Both the position numbers and the translations under genes were made by a program. From the NCBI GenBank assembly GCA_032717465.1, contig CM064732.1, forward strand, positions 36,270,822-36,334,821: a DNA stretch of 64,000 nt, read 5' to 3'. This DNA comes from Coenobita brevimanus. Its lineage: Eukaryota; Arthropoda; Malacostraca; Decapoda; Coenobitidae. A model generated the notes under the pieces. The model saw only the letters and a list, made by a program, of their open reading frames with translations. It did not search any database and was not told the DNA's origin. Of the stretch, positions 1 through 10,248 are shown piece after piece (within the stretch, counting starts at the first letter, position 1; every line of letters begins with the position of its first letter).

Positions 1-370
1 GATGAATAGGTACATAGATACCCAGACACATACATCCATACAAACATAAAACAAAGTGAAAGGTAGACAGATAAAAAGCAGCCTGAATGGAAAGATTAAG
101 ACGATTATGTATAAATGTAAAGGCACATAAATGCAATCATTCATAATAGACAGATTAACAGAGAAAAGATAAAACAGACCATACATATATACATACATAC
201 AGACACAGGCAGGCAGACTGACAGATACACAACAAGTAGACAGAGACAGAGACAGACAGACAAACCAACAGACTGGTAGACACATAGAAGCTTGAAAGAC
301 TGACTGACAGATAGGAGAGATAGATAGATAAATGGACAGACGGACAGCTTGACACCTGGAGAGGTCATTA
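1..370. repeat. AGAC/AGAT-rich low-complexity tract
   Basis: Purine-rich sequence dominated by imperfect gaca, gata and cata tetramers (for example around 178-260 and 300-350). The reading frames across it are translated low complexity with no protein-like character. It resembles a decayed tetranucleotide microsatellite. Confidence 0.75.
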
Positions 371-648
371 TTGATAATAATACAAATACAAAATGATGAG
401 ATCAAATAGATTGACGTATGGGTTTAGAGGTGAGCAGAAAGAGGATAAAGCCAGCAAAGATAGACTAAAGGTGAGTGGACAAAGACCCATGGTAGACAGA
501 CAGACAGACAGATGAATCGGGAGGTGGGCTGAAAGAGGAAGGAGGCAGCAAAAACAAAGTGCAAATAAGGTAATGATGGGGACAGACACCATGAGGTGCA
601 TATCTGCGGTGCTCTTCTCCGTAACATAGGCCTCTGAAGCTAATACAA
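371..648. other. Purine-rich unique sequence, no gene seen
   Basis: A weak internal duplication of about 50 bp is visible (gaggtgagcagaaagagg near 427 and gaggtgggctgaaagagg near 520), with a short gaca run at 493-510. No coding or structural feature is supported. Confidence 0.5.
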
Positions 649-838
649 GGACGTTGCATCATCCAGGTTGCCCAAGTTACCTCTAGATGATGCCCTTGAC
701 GCTCATTTTACCTGCCAGTCTACAAAGGGTGGATAAACACTAGTCAGATGACCCACACCAGGACTGAATTCCAGTGCAATCTGACCAGCAGCCTCGTAGC
801 TAACAAGGCTGACCACTCAGCCACCATGGCGGTGTCCA
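649..838 (-). mobile_element. tRNA-derived SINE
   Basis: Read on the minus strand, the sequence near 825-838 contains TGGCTGAGTGG, which matches the A box of leucine- or serine-type tRNA genes. About 55 bases downstream GGAATTCAGTCC stands where the B box (GGTTCRANTCC) is expected. A tRNA-unrelated body of about 110 bp follows. No acceptor stem can be folded, so this is a SINE or pseudo-tRNA rather than a working tRNA gene. RNA polymerase III promoters of this type are the known source of SINE transcription. Boundaries are approximate. Confidence 0.55.
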
Positions 839-1133
839 GGTGAAATAAAGGACCCCGATGGATTACTAGATAAATAATGAGATGTAGGTTCTATAGCCAT
901 AATGATCAATGGGGATATATTTTAAACTGACTGCAGTCCGAAATACAAAGGTGGATACCCAGGGTTCCAAATTATACGGGAAAATACGGAGATTGTGTTA
1001 CAGTAATGCAATACTGAGACACGAAACTGAGGGGTACAGACAGGCAGCTATATTACAGAAGTCCGATTTATATGGTTAGATAGACAAAGGGGCGAATCAT
1101 TGAGGCAAATACAAAGGATAGTGTTAATGAGCC

Positions 1134-1302
1134 GAACTGTAGGAGTAAATCGATGGATGTTGAACTGTTCAAGTAAAATGACTGATGCTGAATTATAGGG
1201 GTAAATCGATGGATGTTTAATTATAGGGGTAAACTGACGGAGACAGAATTACAGGGACTAAATCGATGGATGCATAATTACTGAGGTAAGTAAACAGACA
1301 AC
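1134..1302. repeat. 28-bp minisatellite, six units
   Basis: Six consecutive units of 28 bp (one is 29 bp) with a consensus like gaattataggggtaaatcg followed by atggatgtt. More diverged units seem to extend upstream (gaaactgaggggtacagaca near 1024). Similar text occurs near 2840-2960 on the other side of the mariner, suggesting the mariner landed in or beside the array. The sequence 839-1133 otherwise shows no gene. Confidence 0.75.
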
Positions 1303-1338
1303 TGTATTTTGGACGAGGCAAGCAAAGGGCTTAATATA

Positions 1339-2024
1339 CGAGGTGTGATAGAAAAGTTTCCGACCATATACTATTTCTTGAAAGACAGTACGAGCAAAGG
1401 AATGTGATTCAGTGAAGCATAGCCTTGAATCGTTGTGCGCATGCTCAAATATGTTCAGTGGTGACTGGTGCTGTCCAGCACAGTCACGACCAAACGGCGT
1501 GTGTTTGAGGATGTGTTCTTCATGCTTGTCGCATTTTCGTTTTGTGCTGAGCTGACCGAAAGAATCGAGTAATGGTATTCCATCAATTCTTTTTCTGAAA
1601 TTTGGTGACACACTATCTGAAATCATCAGGAAGATTCAACAGGCTCTTGACTATGAGGCTATGGGTACTATGCAAATAAAGGTTTTGGGCAAGGCGAAAC
1701 TCATGCTGGCATTTTTTTTTCCAACTACCAGGGTGTTGTTCATTGGAAGTATACCACAGTATGCCAAATAATAACTAAAGAGTATTACCTGGTAATTCTC
1801 TTCATCTACAGACGAATGCAAGAGGCAAGAGTTGTGGAAAGCAGAGGAATGGCAGCTCCACCACGACAATGTTCCAGCCCACTCATCTCATCTCATGCAT
1901 GATTTTTTGGCTAATCACAGGAACACACACGTCCAGTAGGCTCCCTACTCTCCTGACATGGCTCCTTGCATCCCTTTGCTATTTATTAAACTGAAGTTGC
2001 TGCTGAAGGGTTCAAGATTTGAGG
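1339..2024 (+). pseudogene. mariner transposase relic, 5' part
   Basis: A degraded Tc1/mariner element of DD34D type. The left end begins near 1339 with ggtgtgatagaaaagtttcc, a mariner-like terminal repeat. Coding traces follow: EIIRKIQQALDYEAM (helix-turn-helix region, about 1620-1665), FFSNYQGVVHWKY (about 1716-1754), WQLHHDNVPAHSSHL (1850-1894) and APYSPDMAPCIPLLFIKLK (about 1940-1996). The family normally has FFDYQG, HHDN and APCD carrying the three catalytic aspartates. Here the first is replaced (FFSN) and the third reads APCI, so only the middle one remains. A TAG interrupts the frame near 1937 and frameshifts separate the blocks. The reading frame stops at 2024, where a retrotransposon fragment has inserted; the C-terminus resumes at 2576. 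Confidence 0.85.
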
Positions 2025-2575
2025 ATCTATCTATCAATTTATCTATTGCCAGACGCCATAATCCCGTAAGGGGTGGCCACAAAGAAATCACCTCCATGTC
2101 GCCCTGTCCCCCACCATTTCACTGCCCTGCTCCCAGCTCACACCCCTCTCTTTCATATACCTCTCCACTACATCCCTCCATCTCATCCTTGGCCTCCCTC
2201 TCCCTCTCTCCCCCTCCAACTCACTCACATACACACTCCTTGTCAGTCTTCCACTCTCCATCTTCTCCACATGGCCAAACTACCTCAGTGTGTTTCTCCT
2301 AACGCTTCCTATCACATCCACATCCACACCACAATGCTCCTTCACTTCCTCATTTGTCAGTCTGTCTCTCCATGTGACTCCACATGCTCTTCTCAAATAA
2401 TTCATTTCCACTCTTCTCACTCTTGACTTCTGTCCCTCCAGCAAGGTCCAAGCTTCACTTCCATACATTAGAGTTGGTCTCACAATACTGTCATGTAGTA
2501 ACTTATTCACTTCCATGCTCACTTCCCTGTTTCTTATTACGGCTTTCAAGGAACCAGCAACCTTTCTTCCTTGGT
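2025..2575 (-). mobile_element. 5'-truncated non-LTR retrotransposon (family A) inside mariner
   Basis: Minus-strand reading gives the C-terminal region of an APE-type non-LTR retrotransposon polyprotein: MYGSEAWTLLEGQKSRVRR, then a CGVTWRDRLTNEEVKEHCG block, and ESGRLTRSVYVSELEGERG ending in a GRPRMRWRD motif. The 3' tail, at the left in window coordinates, is an imperfect ATAG repeat. The insertion is flanked by identical 9-bp copies of gatttgagg at 2016-2024 and 2576-2584, the target duplication expected of target-primed reverse transcription. It is heavily 5'-truncated. The same family recurs at 28638-29250 (minus) and 40476-41545 (plus). Confidence 0.9.
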
Positions 2576-2711
2576 GATTTGAGGGCACGTGAGATACTTG
2601 CAAAGGGAAATGCAACAAAGATCTTGCTGACTTTACAAAAGTTTCCAACAATGGGAGGACCACTGAGCTAAGTGTGTTGAGTCCCAAGGGGTATACTTTG
2701 AAGGGGATTAA
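2576..2711 (+). pseudogene. mariner transposase relic, 3' part
   Basis: Resumes the mariner reading frame after the retrotransposon. It reads FQQWEDH-stop-AKCVESQGVYFEGD and ends with TAA at 2709-2711, which matches the canonical mariner C-terminus (a tryptophan-rich block followed by a YFEGD ending). The tryptophan expected after the EDH/EDR position is a TGA stop. The right terminal inverted repeat is not recognisable in the following 100 bp, so the 3' end is probably lost or very diverged. Confidence 0.85.
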
Positions 2712-2787
2712 AGTCTGAACTGAGTAAGCAAGCTTGTTATTATCACCAGCTAAATGTAGGATACTACTCTGTATAACGGCACGGATA

Positions 2788-2839
2788 CTGCTCTGTATAA
2801 AAGGCACTACGAGGTCGTAGTGCCTTTTATACAGAGCAG
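2788..2839. repeat. Perfect palindrome, 25-bp arms with 2-bp centre
   Basis: Arms 2788-2812 and 2815-2839 are exact reverse complements separated by GG (arm starts CTGCTCTGTATAAAAGGCAC). A related direct copy of the left arm (ggatactactctgtataacg) lies just upstream near 2759. It can form a cruciform or a long RNA hairpin. No coding function is implied. Confidence 0.9.
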
Positions 2840-3336
2840 CATTACAGGAGTGGATAGTAGAGGACAGAAATAAATGGATGAACAAAATGTATCGTACATA
2901 GACAGAGTTACAGAGGTTGAGAAATTGTCATATTGTAGAGAGCACCATTTCAGAGGTGAAAAAAGAGTTATATAGTGGAGTGCAGACTGAGAGGAAACAT
3001 CAGGTGCAAAACAAGGGCCCAGTTTATTTGACGTTTAGCCCTTGATGGCTTCTTACTTTCACTAAAGCTAACATGGAATAAGCTGGGTCCCTGTTCTGCA
3101 CTCGGTGTTTTCACTGAACATACTGTCACAGTCAATGCTAAAATCACTATCTGGGCATAATCAAATGGATTGATGAAAAAAAAAAAAAACGCTTCACAAT
3201 ACAGAGAGCTGAATTCCATAGGCTGACATGATTTCCTTTCCACTTAGTCCAGTTAGTCGGCAACTTATGGTTCCCGAGACGGTTAAAAATACTTATTGCA
3301 ACCGTTGTCTTCATTGATATTTTTGTGGACTTTTTT
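2840..3336. other. No gene seen
   Basis: Decayed repeat text similar to the 28-bp array (about 2840-2960) followed by unique AT-rich sequence with a 15-base A run at 3176-3190. Nothing protein-like on either strand. Confidence 0.5.
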
Positions 3337-3610
3337 TGTTTATGCATTGCTTTCTCAGGATTAGATTGGATATCCCCATGTGTGTTTCGATGTCTAAGAA
3401 CAGCCTAAAGACCAGAGAACACTGTCAAAATTAAGAGGGGTACTGTACCTTGTAGGTACAATGATAGTGGATTTTTGTTGTTTATGTATTGTTTTCTTAG
3501 TGACTAGAATTACACTGAATATTTCCATGTGTGTTATGATGTCTAAATAGAGCTGAAAGATCGGAGAAGACTGCCAAAATTAGGAGGGGTACTGTACAGA
3601 TAGGTTGGGT
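3337..3610. repeat. Tandem duplication of about 138 bp
   Basis: Two diverged copies side by side (about 3337-3475 and 3476-3610), each running from ttgtttatgcattg-type text through ccatgtgtgtt and gatgtctaa to a shared ending aggggtactgtac. Similarity is imperfect but colinear throughout. Confidence 0.7.
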
Positions 3611-4119
3611 ATAGGCAGGGTATGGGTACAGTAGAGAATATTGCTCCGTTTCCGGATTTTGCCTATATCCAGACATGCCTTTGGCTCTCTCTGTTAAATC
3701 GGATAATTGAGGGATTACTGCATGAATTAGTTTGGCAGCATCAAAAATCAATAAAAAATCATCACAATGAGGGATTTTAAGTGAGGTTGTTTTCAGTCTT
3801 TTCAGCCAGGTGATTCCTTCTTGAACCGAACAGATTCTTCCAAAAGTACCCTGAATTAAACAAAATAGATGTCATCACAGTGAGGATGTAAGCCTCTTCA
3901 CTACCATAATGCCCTTGTTCTTTCTTAGTATCTCTAGACGATTTTGTTCATATTAGAAGAGATCCACCATGGCAGAAGGGTTAGAAACGATTTCCATTTA
4001 TCTTTTCACTACAGTAGATCTTCTCCTAAGCTGCATAAATTACCCCTTCATTAGCAAGAACGAAATTAATGTCTTCAATCAGGAAAATGTTAAGGTGTAA
4101 CACAGAGTAGCCACAATGG

Positions 4120-4122
<3 letters not shown>
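3611..4122. other. Unique sequence with a pogo-like end
   Basis: No gene seen. The stretch ending near 3721 (cggataattgagggattact) resembles the terminal repeat of pogo/Tigger-type elements; a matching left end was not found. The remainder is unremarkable AT-rich sequence. Confidence 0.35.

Positions 4123-4162
<40 letters not shown>
4123..4162. repeat. (TC)20 microsatellite
   Basis: Uninterrupted TC dinucleotides. Confidence 0.97.
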
Positions 4163-4164
<2 letters not shown>

Positions 4165-4495
4165 GTTGTTTCTTTGTACTTTTGATTCCATACTGCAAGA
4201 TCTGTCTTTCATCCCCACAATCTTAACCCCTAGACAGCAGGAATTTTTCACTTTCCTCCTGCAGCCTAGAGGTAAACTTCACAAAATTGCTCTGTTTCAC
4301 ACTCTCATAGCTCAGCAACCGTATAACATGGGAGGTTCAAATCAAGCTTACATTACTCACCAACTCTTCTTCTCTCCAATCTAAATATTCCCAGGTCGTT
4401 AGGTGGTGGCGTTTTGGAGTGAGGGCGAGTTGAATGAAGGAAACTTTTGGCTATTGACTTGCCAGGAATCAAATCAGTGCACCTAGTCACAGCCT

Positions 4496-4498
<3 letters not shown>

Positions 4499-4542
<44 letters not shown>
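4499..4542. repeat. (TG)22 microsatellite
   Basis: Uninterrupted TG dinucleotides. The overlapping reading frames are translated repeat and not genes. Confidence 0.97.
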
Positions 4543-4543
<1 letters not shown>

Positions 4544-5186
4544 TGAGTCAGCCCACCCTCTGTACTCTGGCACCATCACGTTTAAAAATACTGTTTTTCT
4601 CAAAACTTCCAGCCTCCTCCCACTACTGTCTTGGGTCTTGTCTCATCATCTTGATGCCGCAGGTTACGACTGCACCTTTTTTTTTTTCTCATTTTTCCGT
4701 GCTGTCATGCTGTCACTGTGTGGCTGCAAATAAACTACATGAAGAAATATATGTATTAATAGGGGGTAAAAATTTCCCTACCAGGTTGTCTGCAGAAACT
4801 TTTCTCTCATATTGCACATTGGCATACTAAACTATTTTCATACGTTACAAAGACCTTTTTTTTTTTTTTTTTTTTTTTTACTTTCACTTATAACTAAATC
4901 ACTTTTTTTTATATGTGGCTGTCATTATATAGCCACTTTTACATACTATTTATATTTTCATGCACAGTTATCACTGTTGTATTATTTCTGAAGGTGTCAC
5001 TCCTGCATGTTTTTCTGCTGTCATAATTTACATTTCTATGGAGATGGCACTGACTGAAGCAGTAACCAGAGTATTATATCTAAGCCATCACTGTCATGAT
5101 AAATCTTCCACAGATCACTTTGTCTGTCATGAAAACACATCACTATTGTCACTAATGTAAATATTTCTTAAACACCAATTTTGTAA
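4543..5186. other. AT-rich sequence with a poly-T run, no gene
   Basis: Contains a 24-base T run at 4856-4879. The right end (aacaccaattttgtaa) is the left flank of the TTAA element that follows. No coding signal. Confidence 0.5.
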
Positions 5187-5958
5187 TTAACCCACCAACT
5201 GCTGTTGACGTATATATGCACCCAAACGTTTTGTCACTGAGACTTCCATTGATGTATAAAAACACGCTGAAATTGCCAGGTCCGTCATTTGCACATTTTT
5301 CAACTTTCGCGCTCATTTTTGGTACGTATACACAGGACACCTTCCTCTACCCAATACCAGGGGGGGACAATGCCTTAACCAGCATGACCTCCCCCCCCCC
5401 ATGCCATTGTCTCAGCAACTCACCTGTACCAAGTGACCTGGCCAGTACAGACATGTCGTGCCACGGTACGAAATTCAAGGCCAGATTGATTCCCCAGTTG
5501 ATGACAATGTGGAGGACAAAGTTTACGTAGTGTTAGAGGAAGAAACAGTCAGAAATGATGATCAGGTAATGTTGCCAAAAAAGGTGCAGTATGCTGATGT
5601 GTTTGGTGAGTGAAACAACGCTTATATTGCCTATATTACTGTGTGAAAACCAATATACTCTTGTAGTACATATAAATTCATACCAAATAAGTAAGTAGCT
5701 ACTATGAGTGGCTTGGAATAATTACCCCTCCCATAGAACACGTTTTCTCTGGAGCCAGGCCCCATAGAAAACACAGCCAGGTGAGGGTATTGTTACCTGT
5801 ATCAGCATTTCAAAGATCAGGTGAGCAATTTCTCTATGAATTTTCAATGTTTCTCATAAGAAGAGGACGTTTTAGCAAAAAAAAAAAAAAAAAAAAGAAA
5901 ATCTGCCGGGATTGGGGGAGGTCATTGGTTAAGAATCTGCCAGGATGGGGCGGTTTAA
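5187..5958 (+). mobile_element. piggyBac-family miniature element (copy 1)
   Basis: A 772-bp element bounded by TTAA at 5187-5190 and 5955-5958, the target site piggyBac elements duplicate. The left end reads TTAACCCACC and the right end, reverse-complemented, TTAAACCGCCCCATCC. It shares with the 3.87-kb piggyBac element at 59589-63456 a GTTGACGT motif near the left end, a caccttcct tract and, near the right end, ttctctatgaattttc followed by an A-tract and a G-rich end. Around 5490-5590 one frame gives DNVEDKVYVVLEEETVRND, a relic of the acidic transposase N-terminus. It is non-autonomous and derived by internal deletion. Confidence 0.85.
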
Positions 5959-5983
5959 AACACAAACATTACGTTTGTGTTTT
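5957..5983. repeat. Short inverted repeat at the element border
   Basis: AAAACACAAAC and GTTTGTGTTTT are exact 11-bp arms around a 5-base loop. The left arm overlaps the closing TTAA of the adjacent element by two bases, so the inverted repeat lies in the right flank of the insertion site. Confidence 0.8.
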
Positions 5984-6579
5984 CCCAGTGAATTTCCCTT
6001 TCATGAAAACACTTCACTCATTCCTATCATAATTATTTCAAAACCTCACTATTGTAAATAGTACACAAGCAACACAATCTTAAATATTTTACAAACATCA
6101 ATCGTATACATTTCACAAACGTCAATCATAAATATACTCCCTTCACTGCAGGGTGCATGGGTGGAGGTTGTTTTGCAAGTGTAGAGGTTGCTTTGCTTTG
6201 CCTATGTGAGTGCTTGAGGCATCAGACGACACACCATATTGCTCCATGACAACAATCAATCTTGGTGGCGATGCAATGACTACAGGTTCAACTGATGCCC
6301 AAGCTGTGTCTGCTGATCATACAGGAAGGAATGGTGGGGGAGGAAAATCCCAGTTAAACATTCAAACAATGGAGTAAAAATGGTTGTATTGAGGGACAGG
6401 GCCTGCAGCTATTCAAGGCTGAGCTCCACTCCACTCCTTGATAGGTCTCGTGCATAAAGCTTAAATACTGCATGGGCTTCATCCTTTTTCTCCCCATAGA
6501 TTATCCATATTTCTCTTCTCTTCTTTCATGCTTTGTCTTTCTCCAATCTCCTAGTACCCTCCTCTCATTCCTGTATACT
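5984..6579. other. No gene seen
   Basis: AT-rich sequence with scattered short repeats (tcacaaacgtcaatc-type text near 6090-6130). No convincing reading frame. Confidence 0.5.
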
Positions 6580-7013
6580 TTAACCCAAGGACTGCAAGCC
6601 ACAGCTCAGGCTGGGTAGCATTATGTTGCGAGCCACAGCTCAGGCTGTGCTGGCCGTGCATTAACGTAAACAACTCAACCCTTACACAAATTTATGCGTG
6701 GTGCTACGCAAAGACGGAGAGAGAAAGAGTTTTGTCTTTTCACCAGATGATACCCTGGATGCTTATATGCAAGTTTATAACAAACAAACAATATATTTTT
6801 AGATTGTTTTCATTTTTTCACTACTCCCATACGTAAACTAACGCATGGTCCTACGTGAAGACAGAGAGAGATTTTTTTTTTCTTTTCACCAGATGATGCC
6901 CTAGATGTTTATCTTCAAGTTTATAATAAACAAAAACTAAGTTTTTTTTTCCTTCGTTTTTTGTGCACCACGGGGTGGGATAAAGAAGGGTAATTGCGCA
7001 ATTCACGGGTTAA
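6580..7013. mobile_element. TTAA-bounded miniature element with internal duplication
   Basis: The 434-bp segment starts TTAACCCAAGG and, reverse-complemented, ends TTAACCCGTGAATTGC, so both borders carry TTAACCC with weaker similarity inside. Two tandem copies of about 140 bp lie inside: each has acgtaaac, a gtgctacg-like box, gacggagagag, ttttcaccagatgat and caagtttataa-acaaac. A second duplication, gagccacagctcaggctg, appears twice near 6596 and 6639. No coding remnant. It is probably a piggyBac-type non-autonomous element of a different family; the weak inner terminal repeats limit confidence. Confidence 0.5.
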
Positions 7014-7556
7014 TACTGCCTTACCTCTACCGAAATACTGTATTGTGCAGGTTGTGCTCCAATGGTTTTGATTAATAAACCTCTTTTTTCGTTTTCTTCT
7101 TCATCATCATCTTGTACTTCTTTGTCTTCTTTTTTTTTTTTGTCTTCTTCTTTTTCTTCTTCATATGACCCCAAATCCTGCTGCCTGCCTTCCCCCCTCC
7201 CTTTCTATGCTACACGCTGAATACTGCACAGTCCATATGCATTTTTTTTTTCATTGCTGCTAATTTATATTTAGGAAGCTGGTGGAGGACACAGCAGAGG
7301 ATTGCTGGTTTACGGATGAGAATGTATTTGCTCCACAGTTTCTTTTTACTCACAGCATAGTAAAAGCCATAATACTTTTGTTGACCTCCCATATGCATTT
7401 CTTAAAGGCTTAGTTTTATATTTTTCAGAGTCAAGTGGTGTAATAAGTAAAACTTCCCCATGTTTGGGCCAGGTATAGTACTGTATGCACTTAATGCCAA
7501 TGAATATATGCAAGTAAAAGCTTGAGGATCAACCTTTACATTGTGATGGTCCTCCT
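7014..7556. other. No gene seen
   Basis: T-rich sequence with cttctt runs around 7085-7165. Reading frames are short and not protein-like. Confidence 0.5.
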
Positions 7557-7591
7557 GGAAGGACTGTTGGGGCAACTGCAACAGTCCTTCC
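7557..7591. repeat. Perfect 13-bp inverted repeat
   Basis: GGAAGGACTGTTG at 7557-7569 pairs exactly with CAACAGTCCTTCC at 7579-7591 around a 9-base loop. It is too short for a typical animal microRNA precursor. Confidence 0.85.
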
Positions 7592-9380
7592 ATAAGACTG
7601 TGGGAAATTTCGTGTTTTTAAGACGATTAATCCCACGAAACTCTTGTTTATACTAAATGAGTGGATCATGTGAGTTCACCCAGCCTGTCTGAAGGTGCTG
7701 CATCATTTGGTCACACACTGGCCACCATGGAGTGAGGATGGTGCCCTGTTTCTCACAAGTCCCCCTTTCTCGTGCTGTGCAACCAGACTGGAAGCACACC
7801 CAGCCACCCAGGTAGCTCCATCTACCACCTACTACCCAGTGGCACCGTTGGCAACGTTTTCAACTGGGTAGAGGTGGGAGTAAGGATAAAAAAAGCTTAG
7901 ATGGGAGCATATGTTAATACTGTATGTGTGCTGAGTGCAAGATTGGCCTTTGTATAGAAGGGTGCTTCCATGCCTACTAGGCTACACCTCCAAATGCTTC
8001 TAAGTCTCAGAAAGGATTATGAATATGTGTAAATATCCTGGGTTAGCAAGTACAAAAATGTGAAGTTTTCTTCACATTTTTGTATAACAGTGAGTATGAA
8101 GACAATGGTGAGTGGCACTGCAGTGTACTACATACTGTACTCTCAAATGTGTAAGTGATCCTCGGGATAAAGTTATTCTTTACTGTTATAGTTTTATAAG
8201 ACCAAAGATACATACCTACTGGGACGTAGAATTACCTTGTATAAGTGTAACTAGTAATAAATTGCAGAAAAATAAATAACTATGTTATTTTTTTCTCTCA
8301 TGTCAATTCTGTAATTTTGTTGCTTCCGTACCTTGCAAGTGACTTTGTAGCAATAAGTCATATTAATATGTGATGTGTGTAGTGAGAAAATGTAAGAATT
8401 ATAAGGAAAATTTTATGTTGTCACTTCAATTGCTATTATGCTCACTTAGCATGTTTAGCACTAAGTGTAGTACTGTACTTGTGATTTTGCTTCTGTAGGT
8501 TGTCCTTGCCACAACACAGCACGTGTCTTTATAGTTGAAAATTGTGAATAACTTGTTTTTTTGCATTACAAAGCAGGGTGATCCAATTTTAGGCCTGTGG
8601 GTAGTGTGGGCCACCTTTGGCTGGTGGGTTGATGTTCACAATGAATAATGAATTTCAAGAGAATTTCTGGAAGTTGGTCACCAAAGAAAGATTTTCTAAA
8701 CTGAGAGACTGCACTAAAACTGCACTCAGTGTATGGAAGTATGTATGTATGTGAATGTACATTTTCTACCTTGAAACAAGTAAAATCCAAGACCCAAAAC
8801 CAAATGAGAAATGACACATTGGATGCTTGTCTTCGACTTGCTACCACCAACATCGATATTGATTTGGAGGCACTGGCAAACAAGCCTTGCCCTAGAGCAT
8901 CTCATTAGTAGGCAAGAATGTAACAAAAACAGTCTTATTAAAATGTCAGTTTTAGAGATAATATATTTTTTAATGTCCATTCTCTACATATAATCGTTTC
9001 ACACCAATATATGTTACCAAAAATAATTAGTTTTATCTTTTACTACGAACTGTATTGGGTTGACATCTTAAATGCGCAGTTTCCTTTGTGGCCTATAAAA
9101 GATTTATGCTGAAGCAGTCCACAGTTTCGCAAAAGTTGGACCACCCTATTATAAAGCATGAAAGTCACCTCCCAAACTTCACTTCGTATGTGGTGTGGCG
9201 GCCACTTGCAATACTGCCTCGTGCCTGCCTGGGTGAACCATGTTTGCCGACCAGACAAAACACCTCATCATCAACCCACTCTCTCAACCCCTGGATCACC
9301 TATGGACAAATAGTTGCTTCACAGGTTAGTGGAAAGATTAAAGTTTGTGAGACTAAAATTGAAACATCTTTAGTTAAGTA
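7592..9380. other. Long stretch without recognisable gene
   Basis: Mixed AT-rich sequence. Apart from the hairpin at 8051-8084, no repeat or protein-like frame was recognised on either strand. Short open frames near 8566-8980 and 9043-9381 have no known motif and overlap one another on both strands. Confidence 0.4.
8051..8084. repeat. Perfect 15-bp inverted repeat, 4-base loop
   Basis: TACAAAAATGTGAAG (8051-8065) and its exact reverse complement (8070-8084) flank TTTT. Possible stem-loop or a pair of element ends; no function is inferred. Confidence 0.85.
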
Positions 9381-9482
9381 AAAGCTGGCCATAGTGGCTT
9401 ATGAATACATCTAAATCGTTTGAGAGGTTGTCTGTAGTCCTAATGGACCCAGGTTCGAATCCAGACTGGGGCAGGGAATAGT
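9381..9482 (+). mobile_element. tRNA-derived SINE head
   Basis: Contains tggccatagtggctta (A-box-like) and, about 60 bases on, ggttcgaatcc, an exact B-box match. The spacing suits an RNA polymerase III promoter. There is no foldable acceptor stem, so this is SINE-like rather than a tRNA gene. Its 3' side runs directly into the TTAA border of the next element, which may have inserted into the SINE body. Confidence 0.6.
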
Positions 9483-10248
9483 TTAACCCGTCACGTCCTG
9501 AGGTTTTCCGCACCTCCGACATCCCCCAATCCCGAGGTATTTTTGAAATTTTTTTTTTGGCTAAAACCTCCGCTTTTGGTGAGAAACATCGAAAATTCAT
9601 AGAGAAATCACTCACCTGAAGTTTAAAATACTCGATCCAGGTAGGAGTTCCTCCTTACCTGACTGAGTTTTCTAACATGCTGGCACCAAAGAAAACTAGT
9701 TCTATGGAAGGGTAATTATTTCACACAACTCATAAATGGTATTTATCTATTTACTTGGTACGAATTTATATGTAGTATGAGAGTATATTGGTTTTCAAGC
9801 AGTAATATAGGCATTATAAGCATTGTTTCACTCACTAACTAATCACCATACCTGACCTTTTTTTGCCACATTACCTGATCATTATTTCTGACTGTTTCTT
9901 CTTCTAATGCTATGTAAACTTTGTCCTCCACATTGTCATCGATTGAGGAATCACTCTGGCCCTGAATATCTTTACTGGCCAGGTCACTGGTAACAGGTGA
10001 ATTGCCGAGACAATGGCATGAGGGGGGGAGGGGGGAGGTTATGCAGTGTAAGGCATTGTCCCTGCTTGGCATCTTGTGGAGGAATAGAGGAAGGTGTCCC
10101 GTGTATACGTACGAAAAATCCCGCGCGAAAATTGAAAATTGTGCAAATTAGGGACCTTGCAATTGCATGACGTACCAGTACGTCGCCGGGACTGGCAAAC
10201 GCAAAACGTTGCAACGTACCCATACGTCGACGGGACGGGGTGGGTTAA
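9483..10248 (-). mobile_element. piggyBac-family miniature element (copy 2)
   Basis: 766 bp bounded by TTAA at 9483-9486 and 10245-10248, in reverse orientation to copy 1. Reading the minus strand from 10248, it starts TTAACCCACCCCGTCCCGTC, then GACGT motifs, the shared ttgcacaattttcaattttc text and a caccttcctc tract. Around 9880-9960 it encodes SDSSIDDNVEDKVYIALEEE, matching the acidic stretch of the transposase N-terminus at about 59905-59970 (SDSPLDDDMEDMDYVQPEEE). The 3' end has the A-tract (T-run at 9551-9559) beside gctaaaacc. It is a non-autonomous internal-deletion derivative. Confidence 0.88.

Noticed and set aside
1258..1626. 122-codon minus-strand frame
   Set aside because: It is antisense to the mariner relic, whose recognisable motifs are on the plus strand.
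3697..3721. Complete pogo/Tigger element
   Set aside because: Only one end-like sequence was found; no partner end, TA duplication or transposase relic.
9381..9482. Functional tRNA gene
   Set aside because: An exact B box is present, but no seven-base-pair acceptor stem or anticodon arm could be paired by eye.
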